Positions 41,173 to 50,077 of a DNA stretch of 64,000 nucleotides are shown one piece after another. Made by a program: the position numbers and the translations under genes. Origin of the DNA: VBAU01 sp036005185. GTDB lineage: Bacteria > Bacteroidota > Bacteroidia > Chitinophagales > Chitinophagaceae. The stretch covers positions 1-64,000 of the forward strand of contig DASYQS010000006.1 in NCBI GenBank assembly GCA_036005185.1, read 5' to 3'. How positions within the stretch are numbered: position 1 is the first letter of the stretch; each line of letters begins with the position of its first letter. The notes under the pieces are model-generated. The model searched no databases. It was not told where the DNA came from and worked only from the letters and a program-made list of their open reading frames with translations.

Positions 41173-41682
41173 ATGGAAGAAAAGAAACATAGCATTGATG
41201 ACAGATTATGGGAATACATTGATGGATTAAGTTCTAACGAAGAAAAATCCGTTATTGAAAAGCTACTCCAAACAAACCATGAATGGAAAGAAAAATACCA
41301 TGAATTGTTGGAGTTTCATCAATTCCTGCAGTCTTCCACCATGGAAGAGCCTTCGTTACGGTTTACCAAAAATGTGATGGAAGAGATTGCTAAATATCAT
41401 ATTGCTCCGGCAACTAAAACTTATATCAATAATAAAATTATTTGGGGCATTGGGATTTTCTTTATCGTATTGATCGCGGGATTTGTAATCTATGGTTTTG
41501 GCCAAATTGACTGGAATGCCAGGAGTGACTCTAATTTGCCTTTTGATCTTGACAAAATAGATTTCAGCAAATTCTTCAATAATACTTACATAAACATTTT
41601 TATGATGATCAACGTGGTGCTTGGATTAGTGTTGCTGGACAGATACTTGGCGTCAAAAAAGAAAAAAACCAAAGAAGCTTGA
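41173..41682 (+). CDS. Membrane protein, probable anti-sigma factor
   Basis: 169 aa. The cytoplasmic N-terminus (RLWEYIDGLSSNEEKSVIEKLLQTNHEWKEKYHELLEFHQFLQS) looks like a short zinc-less anti-sigma domain. Two membrane segments follow at ~88-110 and ~139-156 with a Lys-rich C-terminus. It lies 19 bp after the ECF sigma gene, the usual place for its cognate anti-sigma factor. No HxxxCxxC motif is present, so it is not of the ZAS type; the assignment rests mainly on context. A strong terminator follows. Confidence 0.72.
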   Translation: MEEKKHSIDDRLWEYIDGLSSNEEKSVIEKLLQTNHEWKEKYHELLEFHQFLQSSTMEEPSLRFTKNVMEEIAKYHIAPATKTYINNKIIWGIGIFFIVLIAGFVIYGFGQIDWNARSDSNLPFDLDKIDFSKFFNNTYINIFMMINVVLGLVLLDRYLASKKKKTKEA

Positions 41683-41704
41683 TGATTTTGTCATCAGGTC
41701 CGGT

Positions 41705-41736
41705 AAACCCTCTCGATTTCGAGAGGGTTTTTTATG
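41705..41736 (+). terminator. Intrinsic terminator of the sigma/anti-sigma operon
   Basis: AAACCCTCTCGA (41705-41716) and TCGAGAGGGTTT (41719-41730) form a 12-bp stem followed by T-rich sequence. Confidence 0.92.
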
Positions 41737-41812
41737 CCGAATTCTTAACATTTATTTTTCACACAATTTTGGTAACTTTTTATTCTCTTATCAATCTTCA
41801 AAACCTACGTTT

Positions 41813-42583
41813 ATGAAAAAAAATTTACTCTTCATTTCTATAGTCTGCATTACCATTTGTGCAAATGCCCAATTTCAAGCTGGTTTCAATTATTCAATGG
41901 CAATACCTCTCAAAGAAATGGGTAAAAATATCAACCTTACTCACAGCGCCGTTGTTGATTTTCGTTACCAATTTAAAAAAACAGCAAAAAATTTTTGGCT
42001 AGGCACTCAATTAGGAGCAGGTGTATATGCAATAAAAACACAAAGACAGCTTTATCAGTTTTCAAATGGTTCTACTACAGAAGCTGATGTAAGATTTACA
42101 AGCAATATCATTAACGCCCATCTCATTGCTGGTACTGATCTGGTACAAAGCAAGCCCATAACGCCGTATGTCGTTGCAAAAGGAGGTTTAAGTGGTTTCT
42201 ATACGGGGGTTTACATTCCTGATCCAGATGACCAAGGCAGTTGCAAGCCTCTTGAAAACAAAAACATTTATAAAGACGAAACATGGTCAGCAGGTGTGGG
42301 CGCTGGCGTAAAGATTGCTGGAAGTAAGATTTTTAAAAAAGTTCATTCTGATGATTGGTGGATTGATCTGTCAGCAAATTATTTAACAGGTGGAACTGTA
42401 AATTATTTGAACGTAAAACATTTGATGGAACATAACGATGATACAAACTTTGATCCCAAAGGTTTTAATGTGAGTTTTGTAAATGTATCAACCAATGAGG
42501 TTCATCAGCATCAGGTTGCGGAAGTATATACGAGTCGCATAAATCAGTTAGATATTAAACTAGGAATCTTGGTTCGCTTATAA
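41813..42583 (+). CDS. Outer-membrane beta-barrel-type protein, unknown function
   Basis: 256 aa with a signal peptide (MKKNLLFISIVCITICANAQ). The mature part has alternating-strand segments typical of OM barrels (FQAGFNYSMAIPLKEMG, FWLGTQLGAGVYAIKTQRQLYQF, SAGVGAGVKIAGSKIF, WWIDLSANYLTGGTVNYL) and ends INQLDIKLGILVRL, a plausible terminal strand. An acidic/His-rich loop (VHQHQVAEVY) lies near the C-terminus. No family recognised. Flanked by terminators on both sides, so monocistronic. Confidence 0.75.
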   Translation: MKKNLLFISIVCITICANAQFQAGFNYSMAIPLKEMGKNINLTHSAVVDFRYQFKKTAKNFWLGTQLGAGVYAIKTQRQLYQFSNGSTTEADVRFTSNIINAHLIAGTDLVQSKPITPYVVAKGGLSGFYTGVYIPDPDDQGSCKPLENKNIYKDETWSAGVGAGVKIAGSKIFKKVHSDDWWIDLSANYLTGGTVNYLNVKHLMEHNDDTNFDPKGFNVSFVNVSTNEVHQHQVAEVYTSRINQLDIKLGILVRL

Positions 42584-42591
42584 TAAAAAAA

Positions 42592-42617
42592 CCCCCGGAT
42601 AATCTGGGGGATTTTTT
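42592..42617 (+). terminator. Intrinsic terminator
   Basis: ACCCCC and GGGGGA pair around GGATAATCT and are followed by T6. It lies directly between the OM protein and the promoter of the cystathionine beta-synthase gene. Confidence 0.85.
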
Positions 42618-42621
42618 ATGC

Positions 42622-42629
42622 TAAATTTG
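42622..42629 (+). promoter_or_regulatory. -7 box (TAAATTTG) of the cystathionine beta-synthase gene
   Basis: Perfect TAnnTTTG 16 bp before the ATG at 42646, predicting a leader of about 10 nt. Confidence 0.55.
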
Positions 42630-42645
42630 TAGGGATAACAATCAC

Positions 42646-44004
42646 ATGGATATTAAGAATAACATTCTTGAAACGATTGGCAATACGCCTTTGATCAAAC
42701 TCAACAAGATCACAAAAGACTTTCCTTGCATGGTGCTGGCAAAAGTGGATTATTTCAATCCAGGAAACTCAATTAAAGACCGCATGGCCTTGAAGATGAT
42801 CGAAGTTGCAGAAAAAGATGGCAATCTGAAACCAGGAGGAACTATTATTGAATGTACTTCGGGAAACACAGGAATGGGTTTAGCTATTGCAGCCTGCGTA
42901 AAAGGATATAAATGCATTTTTACAACGACTGATAAACAGTCAAAAGAAAAAGCGGATATTTTAAAAGCATTAGGCGCCGAAGTAATCGTGTGTCCCACGA
43001 ATGTAGAACCTGAAGATCCCAGAAGTTATTATTCAGTTGCAAGGCGTTTGGCAAAAGAGATTCCTAATTCCTATTTCTGTAATCAATATGATAATCTGGC
43101 TAACCGATTAGCACATTATGAAACAACAGGGCCGGAAATATGGAGGCAGACGGATGGAAAGATCACTCATCTTGTTTGTACCGCAGGTACAGGAGGCACG
43201 ATCACCGGAGTAGGAATGTATTTGAAAGAAAAAAATCCAAACATCAAGGTTTGGGCAATTGATGTATATGGTTCGTTACTTACAAAATATTTTCGTACAG
43301 GTGAGATCGATATGAATGAAGTACATCCTTACATCAGCGAGGGCTTTGGAGAAGATTTTGTGCCACAGAATTATAACATGAGTGTGATTGACCATTTTGA
43401 GCAAGTAACAGATAAATCCGGAGCTATAATGGCTCGCAAACTGGCTAAAGAAGAAGGAATATTTTGTGGGTACAGTGCTGGCAGCTGTTTGCAAGGGCTA
43501 ATGCAATTGAAAAACAAGCTAAAAAAAGATGACTTAGTTGTTTGTATTTTTCATGATCATGGAAGCAGGTATGTTGCTAAAATTTATAACGACCAGTGGA
43601 TGATTGAGCGAGGCTTTTTAGATGTAAAAACATTCAAAGATATTATCAGCGCCAGAGGCACAAAAAGATTAGTAACTGTTGACGCAGAGCAAACCGTATC
43701 AGAGGCGGTTGAATTAATGAAGAAATATGATATTGAACATATTCCGGTAATGAATGGCAACGGCCCGGTGGGTGCCATTAGTGAAGGCGGGTTATTTCAA
43801 AAAATCTTCCATAACCCGGAAATAAAGAATTCAAAAGTCGAATCTGTTCTTGAACCTTCCTACCCCATTGTTGATTTTGACACACCTGTTGAAAAATTAA
43901 GCTCGCTTATCAATAGAGAAAATGGTGCCGTGCTTGCCAAAGATGAAGCAGGCAATTATCATATAGTTACCAAATATGATGTCATTCAGGCCCTGGGCAA
44001 ATAA
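42646..44004 (+). CDS. Cystathionine beta-synthase (PLP domain plus CBS pair)
   Basis: 452 aa. The N-terminal fold-II PLP domain (1-~325) has the Schiff-base lysine Lys44 in NPGNSIKDRM, the phosphate loop SGNTGMG (72-78) and TAGTGGTITG. The C-terminal ~120 residues hold two CBS motifs (KRLVTVDAEQTVSEAVELMKKYDIEHIPVMNG and VESVLEPSYPIVDFDTPVEKLSSLI...YHIVTKYDVIQALGK). This layout is that of cystathionine beta-synthase, which joins serine and homocysteine; cysteine synthases lack the CBS pair, though activity as one cannot be excluded. The CBS pair may sense adenine nucleotides or SAM. Monocistronic with its own promoter. Confidence 0.92.
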   Translation: MDIKNNILETIGNTPLIKLNKITKDFPCMVLAKVDYFNPGNSIKDRMALKMIEVAEKDGNLKPGGTIIECTSGNTGMGLAIAACVKGYKCIFTTTDKQSKEKADILKALGAEVIVCPTNVEPEDPRSYYSVARRLAKEIPNSYFCNQYDNLANRLAHYETTGPEIWRQTDGKITHLVCTAGTGGTITGVGMYLKEKNPNIKVWAIDVYGSLLTKYFRTGEIDMNEVHPYISEGFGEDFVPQNYNMSVIDHFEQVTDKSGAIMARKLAKEEGIFCGYSAGSCLQGLMQLKNKLKKDDLVVCIFHDHGSRYVAKIYNDQWMIERGFLDVKTFKDIISARGTKRLVTVDAEQTVSEAVELMKKYDIEHIPVMNGNGPVGAISEGGLFQKIFHNPEIKNSKVESVLEPSYPIVDFDTPVEKLSSLINRENGAVLAKDEAGNYHIVTKYDVIQALGK

Positions 44005-44639
44005 CTGTCAAGGTTCGAAGTTTGAAATTCGAGCCAGTTCCTGGTAGCTAATAAATCTTAAATCCTTATTCTTAAACGAGAATTCGTAATTCTACCAAAT
44101 CTATTTCCGTGATTTTTCTGCTAGATATTTCGCTGTATTACGCTCTGTGTGGTAATTACTGATACATCAAAAAAGAGCAATAGTGCTCTATAGAATTTAA
44201 CAATGTGTGCATACTTTTGAGTCAGAAGTTGATTGATATAGCATCAATCTGTCCAATGTCCAGAAAACCGTCCTAAGAAATTATCCAAATCCCGGAAAAA
44301 CCAAAAACAAAAAATCCAATATCGATCAACTTCTTCCTTTTCAGGAAATGAAAACCAAAACCAATCAATCCTAAGAAAAACGAAAACCAATTAATCCTAA
44401 GAAAACCGATCCTAAGAAAACCGCCTTAACCGGAAAAAGACCAAACAACAAGATCCTTGAAAACCGTCGTTAAGATCCAACGTCCTTAGACATCCAATCC
44501 AATGGAAACCAATTAAGGTTAACGCCAAAATTGACTTACCAGCCGCCGTAGTCCAAATCCGTTGAAAGAAGCTAAGAAATCCGACCCGCCTGTTAGAAAT
44601 CCTAACAGGTGGTGTCCCGGTGGCCTTCAAATCTTCATT
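44005..44639. other. Gene-free 635-bp region with strong C-over-G skew and TCCTAAGAAAACC repeats
   Basis: No credible protein on either strand. From about 44260 to 44560 the plus strand is A/C-rich and G-poor: 44281-44400 has 29 C against 8 G. The word CCTAAGAAA occurs at ~44270, 44370, 44394 and 44411, several times within ATCCTAAGAAAACCG, and TCC/ATCC recurs every 10-25 bp; on the minus strand this reads as regularly spaced GGA/GGAT motifs. A CCTGTTAG/CTAACAGG hairpin is at 44589-44608. A minus-strand terminator lies at 44169-44189. The region may be a minus-strand non-coding RNA, a rut-like Rho site for the plus-strand gene, or decayed repeat sequence. Confidence 0.55.
44169..44189 (-). 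terminator. Minus-strand intrinsic terminator with no gene in front
   Basis: On the minus strand AGAGCA (44189-44184) pairs with TGCTCT (44179-44174) around a 4-nt loop and runs into TTTTTT (44174-44169). The nearest minus-strand gene upstream would be absent, so it implies either a non-coding transcript from 44260-44680 or a chance hairpin. Confidence 0.5.
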
Positions 44640-44671
44640 TTTCCCCCAATAAATTTTGCTTCTTAAGTTTG
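44640..44671 (+). promoter_or_regulatory. Promoter of the metal-receptor gene
   Basis: TTTC at 44640-44643, exactly 20 bp, then TAAGTTTG at 44664-44671. Transcription should start near 44677, about 8 nt before the ATG at 44685. Confidence 0.65.
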
Positions 44672-44684
44672 CTGAAAATCTTTC

Positions 44685-45476
44685 ATGCCTGTATTTGAAG
44701 ATCAAACAGGAAGAAAAGTATTATTTAATAAATCTCCTGACCGAATTATATCTGTTGTTCCTTCTCAAACTGAGTTATTGTGTGATCTTGGCTTAAATGA
44801 TGAGGTCATTGGCATCACAAAATTTTGTGTTCATCCTGAAACATGGTTCAAGAACAAAACAAAAGTGGGCGGAACAAAACGGTTGAATATGGAAAAGATA
44901 CTTCATCTTCAACCAGATCTTGTGATTGCAAATAAAGAAGAAAATATAAAAGAGCAAATTGAAGAACTAGAAAAATATATTCCCGTTTGGATCAGCGATG
45001 TAAAAGATTTGGAAGATGTGAAATATATGATATGTGAAATAGGAAAATTAGTTGGAAAAGAGGAAAACGCTTTAGATATAGTTTCACGGATCCAAAAAAA
45101 CTTCTCGCAACTTAAAATCCGGGGCCCAAAACGGAAAAGCTGTTATGTTATCTGGCAAAACCCTTATATGACCGTTGGCGGTGATACGTTTATTAATGCG
45201 ATGATGGAAATTGCTGGATTTGAAAATCTCTTTAAAGAGCAAAAGCGCTATCCCGAAATAACAGTTAAAGAACTAAAGGCACAGAACCCAGAATTAATTT
45301 TGCTTTCTTCGGAACCTTTTCCATTTAAACAAAAGCATGTTGACGAATTACAGCTTCAATTTCCTTCAACAAAAATTATTTTGGTTGACGGTGAAATGTT
45401 TAGTTGGTATGGAAGTCGGCTGCTAAATGCTCCCGAATATTTTTTTCAGTTAAACAAGCAATGTTTTAATGAATGA
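44685..45476 (+). CDS. Helical-backbone metal receptor (BtuF-like) without a signal peptide
   Basis: 263 aa with the BtuF/FecB type III periplasmic-binding fold. PDRIISVVPSQTELLCDLGLNDEVIGITKFCVHP, then KVGGTKRLNMEKILHLQPDLVIANKEEN, a long linker helix, and CYVIWQNPYMTVGGDTFINAMMEIAGFENLF. Relatives bind cobalamin or iron chelates for an ABC transporter. Here the N-terminus is MPVFEDQTGRKVLFNKSP with no signal or lipobox, and the promoter at 44640-44671 leaves no room for an upstream extension, so the protein should be cytosolic unless exported otherwise. No ABC permease or ATPase is nearby. Confidence 0.85.
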   Translation: MPVFEDQTGRKVLFNKSPDRIISVVPSQTELLCDLGLNDEVIGITKFCVHPETWFKNKTKVGGTKRLNMEKILHLQPDLVIANKEENIKEQIEELEKYIPVWISDVKDLEDVKYMICEIGKLVGKEENALDIVSRIQKNFSQLKIRGPKRKSCYVIWQNPYMTVGGDTFINAMMEIAGFENLFKEQKRYPEITVKELKAQNPELILLSSEPFPFKQKHVDELQLQFPSTKIILVDGEMFSWYGSRLLNAPEYFFQLNKQCFNE

Positions 45477-45582
45477 GGTCATTCTTCTACCCTATTTTTC
45501 TCATCCTATTTTAAAAACGCTCGTTTAAAACATTGCAGACCTTTTCAAGTGTAAACCATGGCTAGCATTCGTTAAGATCATC

Positions 45583-45614
45583 TTTCGACTGAATGGTTTT
45601 AACTTTTATCTTTG
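45583..45614 (+). promoter_or_regulatory. Promoter of the class I aldolase gene
   Basis: TTTC at 45583-45586, 20 bp, TATCTTTG at 45607-45614: the same spacing and -33 variant as at 44640. It predicts an unusually long leader (~95 nt) before the ATG at 45717. Confidence 0.65.
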
Positions 45615-45716
45615 CACCCTTAAATAAAATGCTTTGAGTTGTGAGCCTGGGGTTCCGAATGCAACTTCGTAGCTTAAAAAAAACGCAAGGCAATCAACAA
45701 ACTATAAAAAAACCAC

Positions 45717-46784
45717 ATGCCGAAAAAAATCTCCGAACTGCTTGGTGACAAAGCCGATTATCTATTAGGTCATCAATCAAAAACAATTTCAAAAGATCAG
45801 TTGCATTTACCCGGTCCTGATTTTGTAGATCGCATTTGGGTAAACAGCGATAGAAATCCTCAGATTTTACGTAATCTGCAGATCATGTATTCCACTGGAA
45901 GATTAGCCAACACCGGTTATTTATCCATACTCCCAGTAGATCAGGGTATTGAGCACAGTGCCGGCGCATCCTTTGCAAAAAATCCAATTTATTTCGACCC
46001 TGAAAATATCATTAAACTGGCCGTTGAAGGGGGTTGCAATGCAGTAGCAACTACATATGGTGGTTTTGGCTTTTTAGCAAGAAAATATGCGCACAAAATT
46101 CCTTTCATTGTAAAAATTAATCACAACGAATTTCTCACATATCCAAATAAGTTTGACCAGATCATGTTTGCTTCTGTAAAAGCTAGTTGGAATTTGGGCG
46201 CCGCTGCTATTGGTGCCACCATTTACTTTGGAAGTGATGAATCAGCGAGACAATTGCAGGAAGTGAGCAAGGCTTTTGAAATGGCACATGAATTAGGAAT
46301 GGCTACCATTCTTTGGTGTTATCTGCGCAATCCTGCATTTAAAAAAGATAAAGATTATCACGTGTCAGCCGACTTAACAGGGCAAGCGAACCATCTTGGT
46401 GTTACGATTGAAGCGGATATTATTAAACAAAAATTGCCAGAGAATAATGGCGGTTATCTAGCACTGAATACAAAAGAATCTGCTTACGGCAAACATGATA
46501 AACGGATCTATGAAACGCTCTCATCTGATCACCCAATTGATCTTTGCCGTTATCAGGTTGCCAATTGTTATATGGGCCGCGCAGGTTTGATCAATTCTGG
46601 TGGAGCTTCTTCCGGAGAAAGCGATCTTGCAGAGGCTGTTACAACTGCTGTAATTAATAAACGTGCCGGCGGCATGGGTCTCATTTCAGGCCGTAAAGCT
46701 TTTCAACGATCAATGAAAGAAGGAGTAGAAATTTTGAATGCGGTTCAGGATGTTTATTTAGATAAAGATGTTACGATTGCATAG
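45717..46784 (+). CDS. fbaB: Class I fructose-bisphosphate aldolase (FbaB/DhnA type)
   Basis: 355 aa. Interconverts fructose 1,6-bisphosphate with DHAP and glyceraldehyde 3-phosphate through a Schiff base. YLSILPVDQGIEHSAGASFAKNP (~77-99) is the characteristic start of the DhnA barrel. GCNAVATTYGGFG, FIVKINHNEFLTYPN (with the likely Lys), GAAAIGATIYFGSDES and NSGGASSGESDLAEAV near the C-terminus (phosphate-binding Gly/Ser) follow the bacterial class I family rather than the zinc class II enzymes. It has its own promoter and a long leader with no evident riboswitch. Monocistronic. Confidence 0.94.
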   Translation: MPKKISELLGDKADYLLGHQSKTISKDQLHLPGPDFVDRIWVNSDRNPQILRNLQIMYSTGRLANTGYLSILPVDQGIEHSAGASFAKNPIYFDPENIIKLAVEGGCNAVATTYGGFGFLARKYAHKIPFIVKINHNEFLTYPNKFDQIMFASVKASWNLGAAAIGATIYFGSDESARQLQEVSKAFEMAHELGMATILWCYLRNPAFKKDKDYHVSADLTGQANHLGVTIEADIIKQKLPENNGGYLALNTKESAYGKHDKRIYETLSSDHPIDLCRYQVANCYMGRAGLINSGGASSGESDLAEAVTTAVINKRAGGMGLISGRKAFQRSMKEGVEILNAVQDVYLDKDVTIA

Positions 46785-46966
46785 CGTATTCTCTGTATAA
46801 TTTTTCCAAATATGTGCTCAATTAAATTTTTACTCAATGTTGGTGTGCAGATATTATGCTAAAATAATATGTTCGATGGCATAAAAATTGCGCAGCTTGC
46901 AGTTTGTACATTGGTGGTTGTTAGCCGAATTATCTCATCATTTTATTAATCTTTAAACTTTAGTGT

Positions 46967-47398
46967 ATGAAGAAAGCATTTCTATCATTAGCTATTACTG
47001 CCATGGTAGCTACTGCAGCAATTGCGCAGGAACAAAAAGAACAAACACCGGCACCCCAAAAACCAGCACAGGAACAAAAGGATGTAAAACCGACACAAGA
47101 TCAAAAAAATGTAGCACAGGATCGTGCTGCTTGGGAGAAAAAATTCAAAGAAGACTTAAAGCTAACAGATGAGCAGGCACAAAAGTATGATGCACTCAAT
47201 AAGGAGTACAGCGACAAATTTGAAGTTATCGCAAAAGATGCCAGTTTAACTCCTGATGCACAAAAAGAAAAAAAGATGGCCTTGAAAAAGGAAAAAGAAA
47301 CAAGATTACTTGAATTCCTTACTACAGAACAACAATCAAAGTATAAGGAGCTAAAAGAATCAATGGAAAAAAAGAATGCGCCCCAAAAGCAGCAATGA
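46967..47398 (+). CDS. Small exported helical protein, Gln/Lys-rich
   Basis: 143 aa. Signal peptide MKKAFLSLAITAMVATAAIAQ, then a low-complexity linker of repeated EQK/PAQEQKD units (~22-50), then a charged helical region: WEKKFKEDLKLTDEQAQKYDALNKEYSDKFEVIAKDASLTPDAQKEKKMALKKEKETRLLEFLTTEQQSKYKELKESMEKK. The LTDEQ...TPDAQKEKK...LTTEQ pattern resembles Spy/CpxP-like periplasmic helical proteins (LTxxQ motifs), but the similarity is short. Probably periplasmic, chaperone- or stress-related by analogy only. A strong terminator follows. Confidence 0.8.
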   Translation: MKKAFLSLAITAMVATAAIAQEQKEQTPAPQKPAQEQKDVKPTQDQKNVAQDRAAWEKKFKEDLKLTDEQAQKYDALNKEYSDKFEVIAKDASLTPDAQKEKKMALKKEKETRLLEFLTTEQQSKYKELKESMEKKNAPQKQQ

Positions 47399-47421
47399 TC
47401 AATAAATTCTAATTGTTTCAA

Positions 47422-47456
47422 AATTAAGCCGGTCCAAGTACCGGCTTAATTTTTAC
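47422..47456 (+). terminator. Intrinsic terminator
   Basis: AATTAAGCCGGT (47422-47433) and ACCGGCTTAATT (47440-47451) form a 12-bp perfect stem with a 6-nt loop and T-rich tail; the A-rich left side would also allow function on the minus strand. Confidence 0.9.
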
Positions 47457-47614
47457 TGGCAAAGACTGTACTGTCAAAATTATTGCAGCAATTCATTTGA
47501 GGAAAGATTGAATCCTCATTCAATCATTTACCATCTTTCTAACCTTTCCATCCACCCATTTTCTGGTACTCATTCTCCCCTTTCTCAATATATTTATGCT
47601 CTAAACTGCTTACT

Positions 47615-50059
47615 ATGCCAAAAATGGTCATATTTATTTTATTAGTTTCCTCTTCACTTACCTCTTCAGCTCAACAAAAACTCCAGAAGCTGACTGTTGA
47701 AAAAATTATGCGCGATCCAAAATGGATGGGCACTTCGCCGTCAAATATCTCATGGGGCCATGACGGTCAATATTTATATTTTAATTGGAATCCTGAAAAT
47801 GCACTTTCCGATTCTATTTATTTCATTACTATGTCCAATCATACCCCTATAAAAGCTTCTATTCTTCAGAAACAAAACATGACGGCTTCAAGTGGTGCTA
47901 TATGGAATACCACCCGAACATCGTATGTGTATGCAAAAGACGGCGATATTTTTTTTAGAGATAGTAAAACAGGAAAAATCAAACATATTGTTCAAACTAC
48001 AGAAAGAGAAACCAATCCTCAATTTTCTTTTAATGATAGTAAAATTGTTTACACCAGCAATCAAAATTTATACGCATGGGATATTGTCACTGGCGAAACT
48101 GTGCAGCTTACCAATTTGCAATCTCAGCAAATAACCGGTAACCAAACACAACAAACACCACAATTTCGAGGTGGAGGTTTTGGTGGAAGAGGAAGCAGAA
48201 CCGAAGAAATAACTCCCAATGCCGCTCAAGAACAGTGGTTAAAGAACGATCAGCTGCAATATTTTCAAGTTTTAAAAGAACGAAAGGAAAAAAAAGATGC
48301 GACAGACAGCTACAACAAAAATTTACCGAAGCCAAAGGAACTGAGAACGATACAGATTGGCGACCGAACTTTACAAGGATTAAATATTAGCCCAGATGGA
48401 AGATTTATCAGCTATCGCTTGAATAGAATCGCTACTGATGCAAAAACGACTATTGTTCCCAGTTATGTAACCGAAACCGGTTTTACAACCGATATCACAG
48501 GCCGCACCAAGGTAGGCGCACTACAAAATAATTCTGAATATTTTATTTATGACCAGGAGAAGGATACTGTGCTTTCGATAAAGGTGGATTCAATACCTGG
48601 TATTCGTGATCTACCCGATTACGTAAAAGATTATCCCGCAAAATTTGAACAAAGAATAAAAAATCCTCCTATTCGTACAGTAACTATTGGAAATATTTCT
48701 TGGTCACCCAAAGGCTCTCATGCCATTGTTGATATTCGCTCGCAAGACAATAAAGATCGATGGTTAATGATGTTTGATACATCAACAAGGAAATTAAAAT
48801 TACTCGATAGGCAACGAGATGAGGCGTGGGTCGGCGGCCCCGGAACAAACATATTCGGTGGTCAGAATACGGGTTGGATCAGCGAAGACATTGTTTGGTT
48901 TCAATCCGAAGCAACAGGTTACTCACATTTATATACCGTAAATGTAGAAACCGGTGAAAAAAGAGCATTGACCTCAGGAAAATACGAAGTACAGCAAACT
49001 CAACTTTCAAAAGACAAAAAATATTTTTATATCACCACCAATGAAGTTCATCCTGGTGAACAACAGTTTTATCGATTACCTGTGTCCGGAGGAAAAGCAG
49101 AAAGAATTACTACGATGACCGGCGCAAACCAGGTTACGATTTCTCCTGATGAAAAATACATTGCTATTCTTTACTCTTATTCTAATAAGCCATGGGAACT
49201 GTATTTGCAAGAAAATAAACCAGGAGGAAAAATAGAGCAGATCACAGCAAAAGCCATGAGTGATGAATTTAAATCGTATCCATGGAGAGACCCTGAACTA
49301 ATTACATTTACGACAAGGGATGGAGCACAGGTATATGCGAGAATTTATAAGCCTGCTACACCGGCACCAGGCAAGCCTGCTGTTTTGTTTGTGCATGGTG
49401 CGGGCTATTTGCAAAATGCGCACAAATGGTGGAGCAGTTATTTCAGAGAGTATTTGTTCAACAATTTGCTTGCAGACAACGGCTACTATGTAATGGATAT
49501 TGATTACCGCGGTAGTGCTGGCTACGGCAGAGATTGGAGAACCGCTATTTATCGTTACATGGGTGGAAAAGATCTGGATGATAATATAGATGGCTTGAAT
49601 TATTTAGTAAAAACTTACGGTGTAGATCCTAAACGTGTAGGCATATACGGAGGTTCATACGGGGGTTTTATTACCTTGATGGCCCTGTTTACTAAACCCG
49701 ACGCCTTTGCTGCCGGTGCAGCATTAAGACCTGTTACAGACTGGGCTAATTATAATCATGGTTACACCAGCAATATTTTGAATGAGCCTTATAATGACAG
49801 TCTTGCCTATCATAGAAGCTCTCCGTTTTATTTTGCGGAAGGCCTGAAATCACATTTACTCATTTGTCATGGCATGATTGACGTAAATGTCCACTTTCAG
49901 GATGCAGTAAAACTCACTCAACGGTTAATTGAATTAGGAAAAGATAATTGGGAAATTGCTCCGTATCCATTAGAAGATCATGGATTTGTTGAGCCCAGTA
50001 GCTGGACAGATGAGTACAAGAGAATATTTAAACTGTTTGAAGACACTTTGAAAAAGTAG
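47615..50059 (+). CDS. S9 prolyl-oligopeptidase family serine peptidase (DPP-IV-like)
   Basis: 814 aa exported enzyme (signal MPKMVIFILLVSSSLTSSAQ). The N-terminal ~560 residues are a WD/PD40-type propeller (NTTRTSYVYAKDGDIFFRDSKTGKI, DGRFISYRLNR, DEKYIAILYSYSNKPWELYLQ). The C-terminal ~250 residues are an alpha/beta hydrolase with VLFVHGAGYLQNAHKWW, nucleophile Ser in GIYGGSYGGFITL, Asp in ICHGMIDVNVHFQD and His in LEDHGFVEPSSW. A Gln/Gly-rich insert (QQTPQFRGGGFGGRGSRTEE) interrupts the propeller. It probably trims dipeptides or oligopeptides in the periplasm. Confidence 0.93.
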   Translation: MPKMVIFILLVSSSLTSSAQQKLQKLTVEKIMRDPKWMGTSPSNISWGHDGQYLYFNWNPENALSDSIYFITMSNHTPIKASILQKQNMTASSGAIWNTTRTSYVYAKDGDIFFRDSKTGKIKHIVQTTERETNPQFSFNDSKIVYTSNQNLYAWDIVTGETVQLTNLQSQQITGNQTQQTPQFRGGGFGGRGSRTEEITPNAAQEQWLKNDQLQYFQVLKERKEKKDATDSYNKNLPKPKELRTIQIGDRTLQGLNISPDGRFISYRLNRIATDAKTTIVPSYVTETGFTTDITGRTKVGALQNNSEYFIYDQEKDTVLSIKVDSIPGIRDLPDYVKDYPAKFEQRIKNPPIRTVTIGNISWSPKGSHAIVDIRSQDNKDRWLMMFDTSTRKLKLLDRQRDEAWVGGPGTNIFGGQNTGWISEDIVWFQSEATGYSHLYTVNVETGEKRALTSGKYEVQQTQLSKDKKYFYITTNEVHPGEQQFYRLPVSGGKAERITTMTGANQVTISPDEKYIAILYSYSNKPWELYLQENKPGGKIEQITAKAMSDEFKSYPWRDPELITFTTRDGAQVYARIYKPATPAPGKPAVLFVHGAGYLQNAHKWWSSYFREYLFNNLLADNGYYVMDIDYRGSAGYGRDWRTAIYRYMGGKDLDDNIDGLNYLVKTYGVDPKRVGIYGGSYGGFITLMALFTKPDAFAAGAALRPVTDWANYNHGYTSNILNEPYNDSLAYHRSSPFYFAEGLKSHLLICHGMIDVNVHFQDAVKLTQRLIELGKDNWEIAPYPLEDHGFVEPSSWTDEYKRIFKLFEDTLKK

Positions 50060-50077
50060 AAATTAAAATTAGAGATT

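Noticed and set aside
44260..44420. Repeated TCCTAAGAAAACC words as a possible CRISPR array
   Set aside because: Repeats are short, unevenly spaced (about 17 to 100 bp) and without uniform spacers; no cas genes in the window.
44412..44705. 97-codon minus-strand frame in the gene desert
   Set aside because: Composition follows the strand skew, no recognisable domain, and it begins inside the metal-receptor gene. Treated as part of the non-coding region.
45615..45716. Long aldolase leader as a riboswitch
   Set aside because: No conserved riboswitch core or convincing terminator/antiterminator pair could be seen.
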